The notes beneath the pieces are model-generated. The model saw only the letters and a program-made list of their open reading frames with translations, made no database searches and had not been told where the DNA came from. The translations under genes and the position numbers were made by a program. Below, in pieces: positions 31,365 to 39,030 of a stretch of 54,470 nt of DNA (the first letter of the stretch is position 1; each line of letters starts with the position of its first letter). The DNA is from Streptomyces montanisoli (GTDB lineage Bacteria; Actinomycetota; Actinomycetes; Streptomycetales; Streptomycetaceae): positions 1 to 54,470 of the forward strand of contig NZ_JAGIQL010000030.1 in the NCBI RefSeq assembly GCF_017813245.1. The letters run 5' to 3'.

Positions 31365-32669
31365 TCACACTGCCGGGCCCTCGTCGAAGAGGCGGCGCGT
31401 GTAGTCGTTGCGGAACGTGCCGGCCGGGTCGAGCCTGCCGGCCAGCGCCCGGAAGTCCTCGTAGCGCGGGTAGAGCTCCCTCAGCCGGTCGCCGCCGGTG
31501 CGGAAGACCTTCCCCCAGTGCGGGCGCGCGGCGAAGGGGGCGAGCGCCTCCTCCATGGCGTCGAGCACCGGGGTGACCGCGTCGATGTCCTGGACCCAGG
31601 TGAAGTGGAACGCGACCGAGTCGCGGCCGTGCGCGGGGTCGAGCCACAGGTCGGTGGCGGCGACGGTGCGGATCTCGCTCACCAGGAGTACGGGCGCGAT
31701 GCGGTCGGCCACCGCGCGCAGCGCCTCGAAGGCGGCGGGGCCGTCCTCGCGGGACACGAAGTACTCGCTCTGCAGCTCGTCGCCCTTGCTCGGGGTGAAC
31801 TCGGCCCTGAAGTGCGGCAGCCGCTCGTGCCAGGGGCCGGCGTCGCCGCCCTGGACGGTGCAGTGGACCGGGTCCACGCCGGGCACGGGGTGGCGCGGGG
31901 CTTCGGCGAGGCGCGCGCCGTGCCAGACGGGCGGCGCCGCGCCGTCGGCGCCGGGCCCCGGGTCGCCCACGCGCTGCTTGAGCCACACCTGGTCGGCCGC
32001 GTCGCCCTGCCAGCGCGTGAACACGCTGACGCTGTAGGCGGACGTGAGTATCTCGTCGAAGCGCTCGGCCAGCACGGCGTGCGGCAGCCCCTCGTACACC
32101 CACTGCCGGACGTCGAACGCGGGCACCAGGTCGAGGGTCGCGCGGGTGACGACGCCGAGCGAGCCGAGGGCGACGACGGTGCCGGGGAAGTCCTCGTCGC
32201 CGCGCTCGAAGGTGCGCAGGGCGCCGTCCGCCGTGACGAGTTCCACCGCGCGCACGGCGGTGGCGAGGGAGCCGTTGCCCGCGCCGGACCCGTGGGTGCC
32301 GGTCGCGAAGGCGCCGGCGAGCGAGATGTGCGGCAGCGACCCGAGGTTGTGCAGGGCGAGCCCGGCCCTGTGCAGCGCGCCGGTGAAGGAGGCGAACCGC
32401 AGTCCGCCGGAGACCGTCGCCGTGCGCGCCGCCGGATCGATGTCGACGCACGCGGGCAGCGCGGCGACGGACACCTGATCGCCCGTGGTGTCCGCGATGG
32501 TGTTGAAGGAGTGCCCGCTGCCGAGGACGCGCAAGGAGCCGCTCGCCGCGACGGTCTCTCGGAGCTCGTCGACGGTGGCGGGAGTACGCAGGCGCGCCGC
32601 GTGGAAGACGATGTTCCCGGCCCAGTTGGCGGGGATCCGGTCGGGTGTCGCTCCGGGTGTACGGCGCAC
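31365..32669 (-). CDS. aldO: Alditol oxidase (AldO/XyoA-like flavoprotein)
   Basis: A 434-aa FAD enzyme of the VAO family. It follows the Streptomyces coelicolor AldO sequence closely as I recall it: NWAGNI near the start, RVLGSGHSFNTIADTTGD with His53 for covalent FAD attachment, LGSLPHISLAGAFATGTHGSGAGNGSLATAVRAVELVTADG, GPWHERLPHFRAEFTPSKGDELQSEYFVSRE, EIRTVAATDLWLDPAHGRDSVAFHFTW and the C-terminal PHWGKVF. It oxidises alditols such as xylitol or sorbitol at C1, giving an aldose and hydrogen peroxide. GTG 32669 follows AAGGAG at six bases. It is divergent from the DUF1275 gene. Confidence 0.92.
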   Translation of the reverse strand: MRRTPGATPDRIPANWAGNIVFHAARLRTPATVDELRETVAASGSLRVLGSGHSFNTIADTTGDQVSVAALPACVDIDPAARTATVSGGLRFASFTGALHRAGLALHNLGSLPHISLAGAFATGTHGSGAGNGSLATAVRAVELVTADGALRTFERGDEDFPGTVVALGSLGVVTRATLDLVPAFDVRQWVYEGLPHAVLAERFDEILTSAYSVSVFTRWQGDAADQVWLKQRVGDPGPGADGAAPPVWHGARLAEAPRHPVPGVDPVHCTVQGGDAGPWHERLPHFRAEFTPSKGDELQSEYFVSREDGPAAFEALRAVADRIAPVLLVSEIRTVAATDLWLDPAHGRDSVAFHFTWVQDIDAVTPVLDAMEEALAPFAARPHWGKVFRTGGDRLRELYPRYEDFRALAGRLDPAGTFRNDYTRRLFDEGPAV

Positions 32670-32793
32670 GGCTGTCTCCTTGACTGCGTTCGGACGTGCT
32701 CGAATCGGCGTGGCACTCGTCGTCCTCGTGCGCGCCGGGAGCTGGAAGAACTCTGACACGGCCGGTCGGGGCCGGTGGAAGGCAGGTGGCGAT

Positions 32794-33510
32794 GTGGCAG
32801 GGCGACTCCCCGTCGCGGCACGGTGGGCCGTCCCCGGGCTGCTGATGCTCACGTTCGCCACGGGGCTGGTGGACGCCTTCTGCTACCTGGGGCTCGGGCG
32901 CGTGTTCGTCGGCAACATGACGGGCAACGTGCTGCTCCTGGGCTTCTCGGTGGCTCCCGGCACGGGGCTGCCGGTCGCCGACCCGCTCGTGGCGATGGCC
33001 GCGTTCGTGGTCGGCGCGCTGCTGGGCGGCAGGATCGCGGGATCGGCCGAGGCGGTCGGGTGGCGGCCGGGGGCGGTGTTCGCGGCGGAGGCCGCGGTGT
33101 TCACCACGCTGGCGGTGCTGCTCGCCACGGACGTCCTGGGCATGAACGGCCCCGGGCGCTCCGTGCTCATCGTGGCGCTCGCGGTCTGCCTGGGCGCGCA
33201 GACCTCGCTGGTGCGGCTCATGGGGTCGCGTGACGTCACCACGACCGTCATCACCCAGTCGCTCGCCGGGTGGGCGGCGAACACCGCGGTCGGCGAGGGC
33301 GGGCGCGCCACGCAGCTGCGCAAGGCCGCGTCGGTGGTGACGATGCTCGCCGGAGCGGCCGCGGGCGCGCTGCTGCTCCAGGTGACCGCAGCGGGCGTCC
33401 TGGCCCTCGCGGCAACCCTCGCGGCGTGCGCGGCCGCGCTCTTCCTCGTCCCCAGCGCGCCCGCCACCGAGCAGAAAAAGGACGCGACCGACGGCCGGCC
33501 CCGGCCGTAG
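32794..33510 (+). CDS. DUF1275 (YoaK-type) membrane protein
   Basis: A 238-aa membrane protein with six to seven helices. The family start LLMLTFATGLVDAFCYLGLGRVFVGNMTGNVLLLGF is clear, followed by GSRDVTTTVITQSLAGW. Function is unknown; the family is sometimes annotated as a permease. GTG 32794 is chosen because it is close to AGGTGG and just before the conserved segment; longer starts are possible as the frame is open upstream. It shares 124 bp of upstream DNA with the divergent aldO gene. Confidence 0.85.
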   Translation: MAGRLPVAARWAVPGLLMLTFATGLVDAFCYLGLGRVFVGNMTGNVLLLGFSVAPGTGLPVADPLVAMAAFVVGALLGGRIAGSAEAVGWRPGAVFAAEAAVFTTLAVLLATDVLGMNGPGRSVLIVALAVCLGAQTSLVRLMGSRDVTTTVITQSLAGWAANTAVGEGGRATQLRKAASVVTMLAGAAAGALLLQVTAAGVLALAATLAACAAALFLVPSAPATEQKKDATDGRPRP

Positions 33511-33645
33511 CCTCGGCACCATGCCGACGACCGAAGCCCCCCGCTGCTGCCGCGGAGGCCAACGTGCGGGAGCGCTGGGGCGGGTCTTGTCGCTGTTGAC
33601 CGGCTCGGCCGGTGGCGGGCGGCGGGTATAGCGTCTGGGGGCGTC

Positions 33646-34416
33646 ATGGGTCTGTCACTGTGGGGGTTCGCCGCGCTCGCCGCCGCCACCGCGCTCGTCG
33701 GGTTCTCCAAGACCGCCGTCAGCGGTGCCAACACCGTGTCGCTCGCCGTCTTCGCGGCGGTTCTGCCCGCGCGTGCGTCGACGGGTGTGCTGCTGCCGTT
33801 GCTGATCGTCGGGGACCTGGTGGCCGTGGCGAGCTACCGGCGGCACGCGCACTGGCCCACGCTGCTGCGGCTGTTCCCCGCCGTCGCCGCGGGCGTCGTG
33901 GTCGGCACCGGGTTCCTGGTGTGGGCGGGCGACGCGGTGGTGCCCGTCTCGATCGGCGCCATCCTGATCCTGATGGCCTGCGTCACGATGTGGCGCAGGC
34001 GTGCGGCCGCGCGGCGGGAGGGCGACGATCAGGGCGCCGATCGGGAGCCGGGCACGGGTGCCGGGCGCGCCAAGGCGCGGTCCTACGGGGTGCTCGGCGG
34101 GTTCACGACGATGGTGGCCAACGCGGGCGGTCCCGTCATGTCGATGTATCTGCTTTCCGCGGGGTTCGACAAGTGGCGCTTCCTCGGCACGTCCGCGTGG
34201 TTCTTCCTCGTCGTCAACGTGTCGAAGCTTCCTTTCAGTGCGGGTCTCGGCCTGATCGACGGCCATTCGCTGCTGCTGGACCTCTCCCTCGCCGCGTTCG
34301 TGTTCCCCGGCGCGTACGTCGGCCGGCGCTGCGCCGCCCGGCTCGACCAGCGGCTCTTCGAACGGCTCGTGATCGCCGCGACGCTGCTCGGCGGCGTCGA
34401 ACTGCTGCTGCGGTGA
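33646..34416 (+). CDS. TauE/SafE-family anion exporter
   Basis: A 256-aa integral membrane protein with about eight helices. The duplicated TauE/SafE pattern is visible: LVGFSKTAVSGANTVSLAVFAAVLPARASTGVLLPLLIVGDLVAVASY in the first half and GVLGGFTTMVANAGGPVMSMYLLSAGFDKWRFLGTSAWFFLVVNVSKLPFS in the second. Family members export sulfite, sulfoacetate or related organic anions. A charged loop (about residues 120-150) separates the halves. ATG 33646 has a GGGGG just upstream and a TATAGCGT element at 33627-33634 that could be the -10. It stands alone. Confidence 0.9.
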   Translation: MGLSLWGFAALAAATALVGFSKTAVSGANTVSLAVFAAVLPARASTGVLLPLLIVGDLVAVASYRRHAHWPTLLRLFPAVAAGVVVGTGFLVWAGDAVVPVSIGAILILMACVTMWRRRAAARREGDDQGADREPGTGAGRAKARSYGVLGGFTTMVANAGGPVMSMYLLSAGFDKWRFLGTSAWFFLVVNVSKLPFSAGLGLIDGHSLLLDLSLAAFVFPGAYVGRRCAARLDQRLFERLVIAATLLGGVELLLR

Positions 34417-34507
34417 TCGTCGCGGCGCCTCCCCCGTGCGCCCCGGCCCGACGGGCACTGGCAAAATCAGGGCTCGGGACGTCGTCGACCGGGGTGGAGA
34501 CAACCGC

Positions 34508-35293
34508 ATGGCACAGGATGAGAAGACCGGTTCTGACACGGTGACCGGGGCGCCGTGCTGGGTGACGCTGCTGTCCCGTGAGCTGTCCACGGCCCAGGCG
34601 TTCTACTCCGACGTACTGGGCTGGACGTACCGGGACACGAGCCTCGGCGACAACTTCTGCGTCGCGCTCACGAACGGCTCGCCGGTCGCCGGCATCGGCG
34701 GCGTCGCCTCGTCACTGCAGGTCGCCGCCGCCTGGACGCCCTACTTCGCGGTCGCGGACGTCGACGCGGCGGCGGCCAGGATCAGGGAACGCGGCGCGAC
34801 GGTCGCCGTCGGGCCACTCGCGTTCCACACCGGCCGCGCCGCGCTCGCCACCGACCCGGACGGTGCCGCGTTCGGCATCTGGGAGGGCGCGGTGCGCTCC
34901 GACTGGACCGTGGGACAGGGGTCCGCGCCCGCGTGGCTGGAGCTGCGCACGCGGGACGCGCCGGCCGCCACCCGCTTCTACGACGAGGTGCTCGGCTGGT
35001 CGGGGGACGCGCGCAGCGCCCTGTCGCCCGCGTACGAGGACGGGAACGCGGTACTGCGTCAGCACGGGCACATGGTGGCGCGCATCAGCGAGGGCGCGGT
35101 GCCCGCGTCGGCGGATCCGCAGGTCAGGCCGCGCTGGCACGTCTACTTCCGGGTGCCGGAGGTCGGCGCTTCGGTGGCTGCGGCGGTGGCGGCGGGCGGC
35201 GGCCTCGTGGGCCCGGCCACCGAGGGCGCTCAGGAGCGCGACGCGACGCTGCGTGACCCGGACGGCGCGCTGTTCACGGTGACCCCGGCCTGA
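34508..35293 (+). CDS. Two-domain VOC family protein
   Basis: A 261-aa protein made of two VOC domains: the first (about 15-130) with CWVTLLSRELSTAQAFYSDVLGWTY and HTGRAALATDPDGAAFGIWE, the second (about 140-260) with WLELRTRDAPAATRFYDEVLGWSG and ERDATLRDPDGALFTVTP. This double arrangement is like the SCO-type hydroxylase/CFP32 proteins of actinomycetes. It is soluble, and the ligand is unknown. ATG 34508 follows GTGGAG. Its last 20 bases overlap the end of the converging UBP zinc-finger gene. Confidence 0.9.
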   Translation: MAQDEKTGSDTVTGAPCWVTLLSRELSTAQAFYSDVLGWTYRDTSLGDNFCVALTNGSPVAGIGGVASSLQVAAAWTPYFAVADVDAAAARIRERGATVAVGPLAFHTGRAALATDPDGAAFGIWEGAVRSDWTVGQGSAPAWLELRTRDAPAATRFYDEVLGWSGDARSALSPAYEDGNAVLRQHGHMVARISEGAVPASADPQVRPRWHVYFRVPEVGASVAAAVAAGGGLVGPATEGAQERDATLRDPDGALFTVTPA

Positions 35294-35600
35294 CCGGTCC
35301 CATGCCCTCGACCTCGAAGGCGACGCCGTCCTCGTAGCACCACCACCAGCCCTCGCCGGGCTCGTAGCTGCGGATCAGCGGGTGGCCCGTCGACTCGTAG
35401 TGCGCCGTGGCGTGCTTGTTCGCGGAGGAGTCGCAGCAGCCGATGTGGCCGCAGCTCTGGCATTCGCGCAGGTGCACCCAGGTGTCGCCGGCGGCGACGC
35501 ACTCGGGGCAGCTGTCCGCGCTGTCCGCCGTCACCGGCTCGACGTCCGCCAGATGGCTGCAGATGGCCATCTGTCCCGCGAGCCCTTCGTTCTCCGCCAT
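35274..35600 (-). CDS. UBP-type zinc finger protein
   Basis: A 108-aa protein with an intact zf-UBP: CSHLADV, CPECVAAGDTWVHLRECQSCGHIGCCDSSANKHATAHYESTGHPLIRSYEPGEGWWWCYED. The Cys and His ligands for two to three zinc ions are all present. In eukaryotes this domain binds the ubiquitin C-terminus; bacterial stand-alone forms are common in actinomycetes with unknown partners. ATG 35600 has only a weak GGACAG upstream. Confidence 0.9.
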   Translation of the reverse strand: MAENEGLAGQMAICSHLADVEPVTADSADSCPECVAAGDTWVHLRECQSCGHIGCCDSSANKHATAHYESTGHPLIRSYEPGEGWWWCYEDGVAFEVEGMGPVRPGSP

Positions 35601-35813
35601 GGTGCTGTCCGCCCGTCCCGTCCTGTTCCGGTCACGTCGCGTAGTCGTTCGCACCTCAACCGTACGGCCGTGCGCACCGTACCGCCAGCAGGACGGGCCG
35701 GGCGCCGGTGACCGCCCGTACCCGTTCGGGTGTCTTGACAGCGCTGCCGGGCCGGAGAAGCCTGAGAAGCCGGCGCCGGGGGGGCGCAGGCCGGGGGATC
35801 GGGGGGCACCGTC

Positions 35814-36779
35814 ATGACCGTGACGCGTCCGCATGTCAGGAGCGGCTGCCGGGGGCTCGTGTCGGCGGGGGCAGCCTGCGCGCTCGCGCTGCCGCTCGCC
35901 GCGTGCGGCGGCGGCTCGCACCATGACAGCGCGCTGCCGGCCAGGACGCCTGCCGCCGCCCTGTCTTCCGCGAGTGCGACGCCCACGGTGTCGGCCGCCG
36001 AGTACGACACGTCGCTCGCCGCCGCGCTCGGTCCGCTGGACAGGTCGCTTCGCGCCGTCGACCGCGCGAAGACGGACAGCGCGCTGACGCACGCCCTCGG
36101 CGATGCGGCCGCAGCCTCGACGACGGCGGCGGAATCCGTGGGGTCTGCGGACACTCCGGACGCCGCGGTCGCGGGCAACACGCGGCTGGCCCAGGCGCTG
36201 CGCGACCTGGGCGACGGCCTGCGGAGCGCGCGCGGCACGGGCGACCGGTGCGCCACGTCGCCGCGCGTCGAGATGGGGACGGGCACGTACCTGCAGTCGG
36301 TGCGGGACGCGCAGAAGGCGCTGTCCACGCTCGGCTACACGGCGCCGCTCACCCTGCCGAGGACGGCGAGGGCCCAGCACCGCAGGCTCTCCAACGGCCA
36401 CTTCATCAAGGACTCGCGGCGCTCGGGCCTCGGCAGGCTCACCATCGACAACGACTCCGACAGCGACGCCGTGATCTCCGTCGGCAAGGGCAGGTCCGTC
36501 TCGTTCATGGTGTACGTGCGCGAGAACCACAAGGTGACGGTGCGAGGCGTCAGGAACGGCTCGTACACCGTCTACTTCACGACCGACAGCGACTGGAGCG
36601 CGGGCAAGGAGTCGTTCACGCGCGACTGCCGGTTCCAGAAGTTCGACGACAGGGCGAAGTTCAGCACCAGGTCCGTGACCGGGGGAACGCAGTACGACGT
36701 CCTCACGTTCTCGCTCGGGCTCACCCCGCTGGGCAACGCGACGACGAGCGAGGTGCCGGCCGGCGACTTCCCATCCTGA
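35814..36779 (+). CDS. Lipoprotein of unknown function
   Basis: A 321-aa exported lipoprotein. The signal (LVSAGAACALALPLAAC) ends with the lipobox Cys at residue 31. Residues about 55-180 are an Ala-rich helical region with a coiled-coil look (LAAALGPLDRSLRAVDRAKTDSALTHAL). The C-terminal half (about 200-310) is a beta-rich domain with RLTIDNDSDSDAVISVGKG, KVTVRGVRNGSYTVYFTTDSDWS and FDDRAKFSTRSVTGGTQYDVLTFSLG. The second domain recurs in other Streptomyces lipoproteins, but I cannot name a function. TTGACA at 35735-35740 might be a -35, without a matching -10. Confidence 0.82.
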   Translation: MTVTRPHVRSGCRGLVSAGAACALALPLAACGGGSHHDSALPARTPAAALSSASATPTVSAAEYDTSLAAALGPLDRSLRAVDRAKTDSALTHALGDAAAASTTAAESVGSADTPDAAVAGNTRLAQALRDLGDGLRSARGTGDRCATSPRVEMGTGTYLQSVRDAQKALSTLGYTAPLTLPRTARAQHRRLSNGHFIKDSRRSGLGRLTIDNDSDSDAVISVGKGRSVSFMVYVRENHKVTVRGVRNGSYTVYFTTDSDWSAGKESFTRDCRFQKFDDRAKFSTRSVTGGTQYDVLTFSLGLTPLGNATTSEVPAGDFPS

Positions 36780-36801
36780 CCGTCCTGACCGTCCTGTCCG
36801 G
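36775..36801. repeat. 9-bp tandem repeat, about three copies
   Basis: CCTGACCGT at 36775 and 36784 is followed by CCTGTCCGG at 36793. The array covers the stop codon of the lipoprotein gene. Confidence 0.7.
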
Positions 36802-36829
36802 CGGGCGGCCGGGCATGTTTTGATGCGGT

Positions 36830-37306
36830 GTGGCGGATGACGGTGAGGGACACGGCGGCTTCGAGGCCGCCACCGGCTACGGGCCCGCGCGGGCGGAAAC
36901 CGTGCCCGGCGGCCGTGCGGCCGAGGTGCGGGTGGCGTATGAGGGGCTCCTCCAGATCCGGCGCCTGACACACGCGGGCCCCGGCGATCCGGCGGCCGTG
37001 CCCGCCTCCTGGGAGCGGCTTCGTCCGGTGCGCGCGGTCGCGCTGGCGCTGGAGGCCGCGGGGATCGCGCCGTCGGCCGTGGACGGCGCGGGCGCCCGCA
37101 CGGCGACGGGCTACGCCGTACGGGAGGGGGACGGCACCGGCACGGCGCGGGTGGAGTGGCTCGGTCCTGCCGGCAGCGGCGCGTCGCTCGACGAGGAGGC
37201 CGCGCTGACGCGGTGCGCGGCAGCGCTGGAGCGCCTCGGCTGGGAGGCCCTGATGTACAGGGGGCCGAGGCGGCGCCGGCACCTGGAGGTCGAGCCGGCG
37301 CGCTGA
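36830..37306 (+). CDS. Hypothetical protein
   Basis: A 158-aa soluble protein that I do not recognise. It has the look of a small alpha/beta regulatory domain: VRVAYEGLLQIRRLTHAGPGD, SWERLRPVRAVALALEAAGIAPSAV, a strand region ARTATGYAVREGDGTGTARVEWLG and a C-terminal DEEAALTRCAAALERLGWEALMYRGPRRRRHLEV. The basic C-terminus may contact nucleic acid. GTG 36830 has no ribosome binding site. It is bounded by a lipoprotein gene and a converging hydrolase gene. Coding bias fits a real gene. Confidence 0.68.
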   Translation: MADDGEGHGGFEAATGYGPARAETVPGGRAAEVRVAYEGLLQIRRLTHAGPGDPAAVPASWERLRPVRAVALALEAAGIAPSAVDGAGARTATGYAVREGDGTGTARVEWLGPAGSGASLDEEAALTRCAAALERLGWEALMYRGPRRRRHLEVEPAR

Positions 37307-37370
37307 GCCCCCGGCCGCCAGGTCATCGGGCTGCCGCGTCCCAGGGCCCCCGGGCCGCCGGGCCTCCGCG

Positions 37371-38168
37371 TCAGCTCCGTTCGGCGCGGGCGAGATGCGC
37401 GACCAGCAGTTCGGTGACCGCCGCGGGCTCCTCCACGACGGCGAGATGGCCGCCGTCCACGACGTCGAGGCGCGCGCCGGGTACGGAGTCGGCCAGTTCG
37501 CTCCCGTGCGACACCGGGGTCGCCACGTCGCCCGCCCCCGCCACCACCTGCGTGGGCGCGGTCACCGCGGCGAGGCCCGGCCGCTCGTCGAACGCGGCGA
37601 GCGCGTCGCAGCAGGCCGCGTACCCCGCGGGGTCGGCTGCCGCGTGGTCGGCGAGCAGCGCGGCGCCCCGCGGCGTGGTGGCGGTCTCGGGGTGGGCGAA
37701 CCACCGGGCCGGTGCCGTGGCGGCGACCGGGGCCATCCCCTTCTCCCGTACCAGCGCGGCCCGCTCGCGCCAGGGCTGCGCGCCGCCGAAGTGGGCGGAG
37801 GTGCACACGAGCGCCAGCGAGGCCACCCGGTCGGGGCGGTGGACGGCGAGGTACGTGCCGATCGCACCGCCGAGCGATACGCCCGCGTAGTGGAATCCGC
37901 CGATCCCGTGCCGGTCGGCGAGGTCGAGCACGAGGCCCGCGAGGTCGGCGACCGTGGTGGCGCCGGGTTCCTGACGCGGCAGCAGCGAGGCCGGGGAACC
38001 CCCGTGGCCGGGAAGGTCGTACCTGATCACACGGTGGGCCCTGGCGAGGGCGGCGAGTTGCGGGACCCAGATGTCGAGCGAGGTGCCGAGGGAGGGGCCG
38101 AGGAGGAGCACGGGGGCGTCCTCGGGACCGGTGGCTTCGTGGTGGAGAACAGGGGCGTTGTCGGTCAC
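37371..38168 (-). CDS. pcaD: 3-oxoadipate enol-lactonase-like alpha/beta hydrolase
   Basis: A 265-aa hydrolase. The sequence follows PcaD closely: GPSLGTSLDIWVPQLAALARAHRVIRYDLPGHGGSP, YAGVSLGGAIGTYLAVHRPDRVASLALVCTSAHFG (nucleophile Ser in GVSLGG), WRERAALVREKGMAPVAATAPARWF and the His in DGGHLAVVEEP. PcaD opens 3-oxoadipate enol-lactone in the beta-ketoadipate pathway. No other protocatechuate genes are near, so it could be an isolated paralogue with a different ester or lactone substrate. GTG 38168 lies six bases after a weak -10 (GAGGAT), with no ribosome binding site. Confidence 0.78.
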   Translation of the reverse strand: MTDNAPVLHHEATGPEDAPVLLLGPSLGTSLDIWVPQLAALARAHRVIRYDLPGHGGSPASLLPRQEPGATTVADLAGLVLDLADRHGIGGFHYAGVSLGGAIGTYLAVHRPDRVASLALVCTSAHFGGAQPWRERAALVREKGMAPVAATAPARWFAHPETATTPRGAALLADHAAADPAGYAACCDALAAFDERPGLAAVTAPTQVVAGAGDVATPVSHGSELADSVPGARLDVVDGGHLAVVEEPAAVTELLVAHLARAERS

Positions 38169-38253
38169 CGGCCCATCCTCTCAAGCGGCCGGTGACGGCA
38201 GGAGGGCGCGGCGGCGAGCGCTGGTGCGGCGGGGGCTCCGCCGCGGGGGCGCC

Positions 38254-38312
38254 TGCACGGGGGAGGGTGCCTGCACCCTGTACGGGGAGGGTGCCTGTAC
38301 GGGGAGGGTGCC
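38254..38312. repeat. Short tandem repeat of about 17 bp, three copies
   Basis: TGTACGGGGAGGGTGCC occurs twice in tandem at 38279-38295 and 38296-38312. A variant, TGCACGGGGGAGGGTGCC, is at 38254-38271, separated from them by TGCACCC. It lies in the upstream region of the SRPBCC gene, divergent from pcaD. Confidence 0.8.
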
Positions 38313-38368
38313 GTCCGCGTACCGTCGGCCCGAGCCATTACTCACCAGTAGGACAGATCGGAGCCGTC

Positions 38369-38878
38369 ATGCCGCGCACCCTCACCGTCTCGGACAGCGT
38401 CGTCGTGGCCCGCGCGCCGCTGGCCGTCTACGAGCAGGTCAGCAGCGTCTGGCGGATGGGCGAGTGGAGCCCGGAGAACCTGGGCGCCCGGGTGCGCGGC
38501 GGGCAACGGGCGGCGGAGACCGGGATGGTGTTCGACGGGCGCAACCGGCGGGGCGCCTTCGGCTGGACGACCCGCTGCACCGTCGTGGCCGCCGACCCGG
38601 GCGAGCGGTTCGCGTTCGCGGTGCGGGCGATCGGCCTGCGCACCCCCCGGCTGCGCGGCCCCATCGCCACCTGGGAGTACCGCTTCGAGGCTGTACCCGA
38701 GGGGACGCGCGTCACCGAGACGTGGACGGACGACCGCACGCGCTGGCCCGATCCGGTCGCGAACGCCTTCGACCGGATCGCCACGCGCGGGCACACGTTC
38801 GCCGTCTTCCAGGCCCGCAACATCGCCACGACGCTGCGCAACCTGAAAGCGGCCCTCGAGCGGCAGCAGGAGCAGTGA
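38369..38878 (+). CDS. SRPBCC (polyketide cyclase-like) protein
   Basis: A 169-aa START/Bet v1-fold protein. It begins LTVSDSVVVARAPLAVYEQVSSVWRMGEWSPENL, then GFGWTT-like and FAFAVRAIGLRTPRLRGPIATWEYRFEAVPEGTRVTETWTDDRT, ending with a long helix. This is the polyketide cyclase 2 group, which binds hydrophobic small molecules; specific function is unknown. There are no polyketide genes nearby. ATG 38369 follows GGAG at six bases. Tandem repeats lie directly upstream. Confidence 0.87.
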   Translation: MPRTLTVSDSVVVARAPLAVYEQVSSVWRMGEWSPENLGARVRGGQRAAETGMVFDGRNRRGAFGWTTRCTVVAADPGERFAFAVRAIGLRTPRLRGPIATWEYRFEAVPEGTRVTETWTDDRTRWPDPVANAFDRIATRGHTFAVFQARNIATTLRNLKAALERQQEQ

Positions 38879-38955
38879 CCCGAGGCACCCCGGAACCGCC
38901 GCTGACATATGCCAAAAGCACCCGCGCGCCCAGTGTCGCCAAACGGCTTACGCGT

Positions 38956-38969
38956 CACAGGCGCCTGTG
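38956..38969. promoter_or_regulatory. 14-bp perfect palindrome before the PP2C-like gene
   Basis: CACAGGCGCCTGTG is perfectly symmetric. It lies 61 bp before ATG 39031, in a 152-bp gap after the SRPBCC gene. TTACGC at 38949 next to it might be a -10. A possible operator; the motif is not recognised. Confidence 0.4.
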
Positions 38970-39030
38970 CCAGAGTCGGGACGGTCCTGTCAGCCAGAGG
39001 CGCACGACCGCGCCCGTATCGGAGAACGAG

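Noticed and set aside
33587..33634. TTGACC at 33596 as promoter of the TauE/SafE gene
   Set aside because: The distance to the TATAGCGT element is about 25 bp, too long for a standard promoter.
35735..35763. TTGACA before the lipoprotein gene as a promoter
   Set aside because: The -35 is perfect but nothing resembling a -10 lies 16-19 bp downstream.
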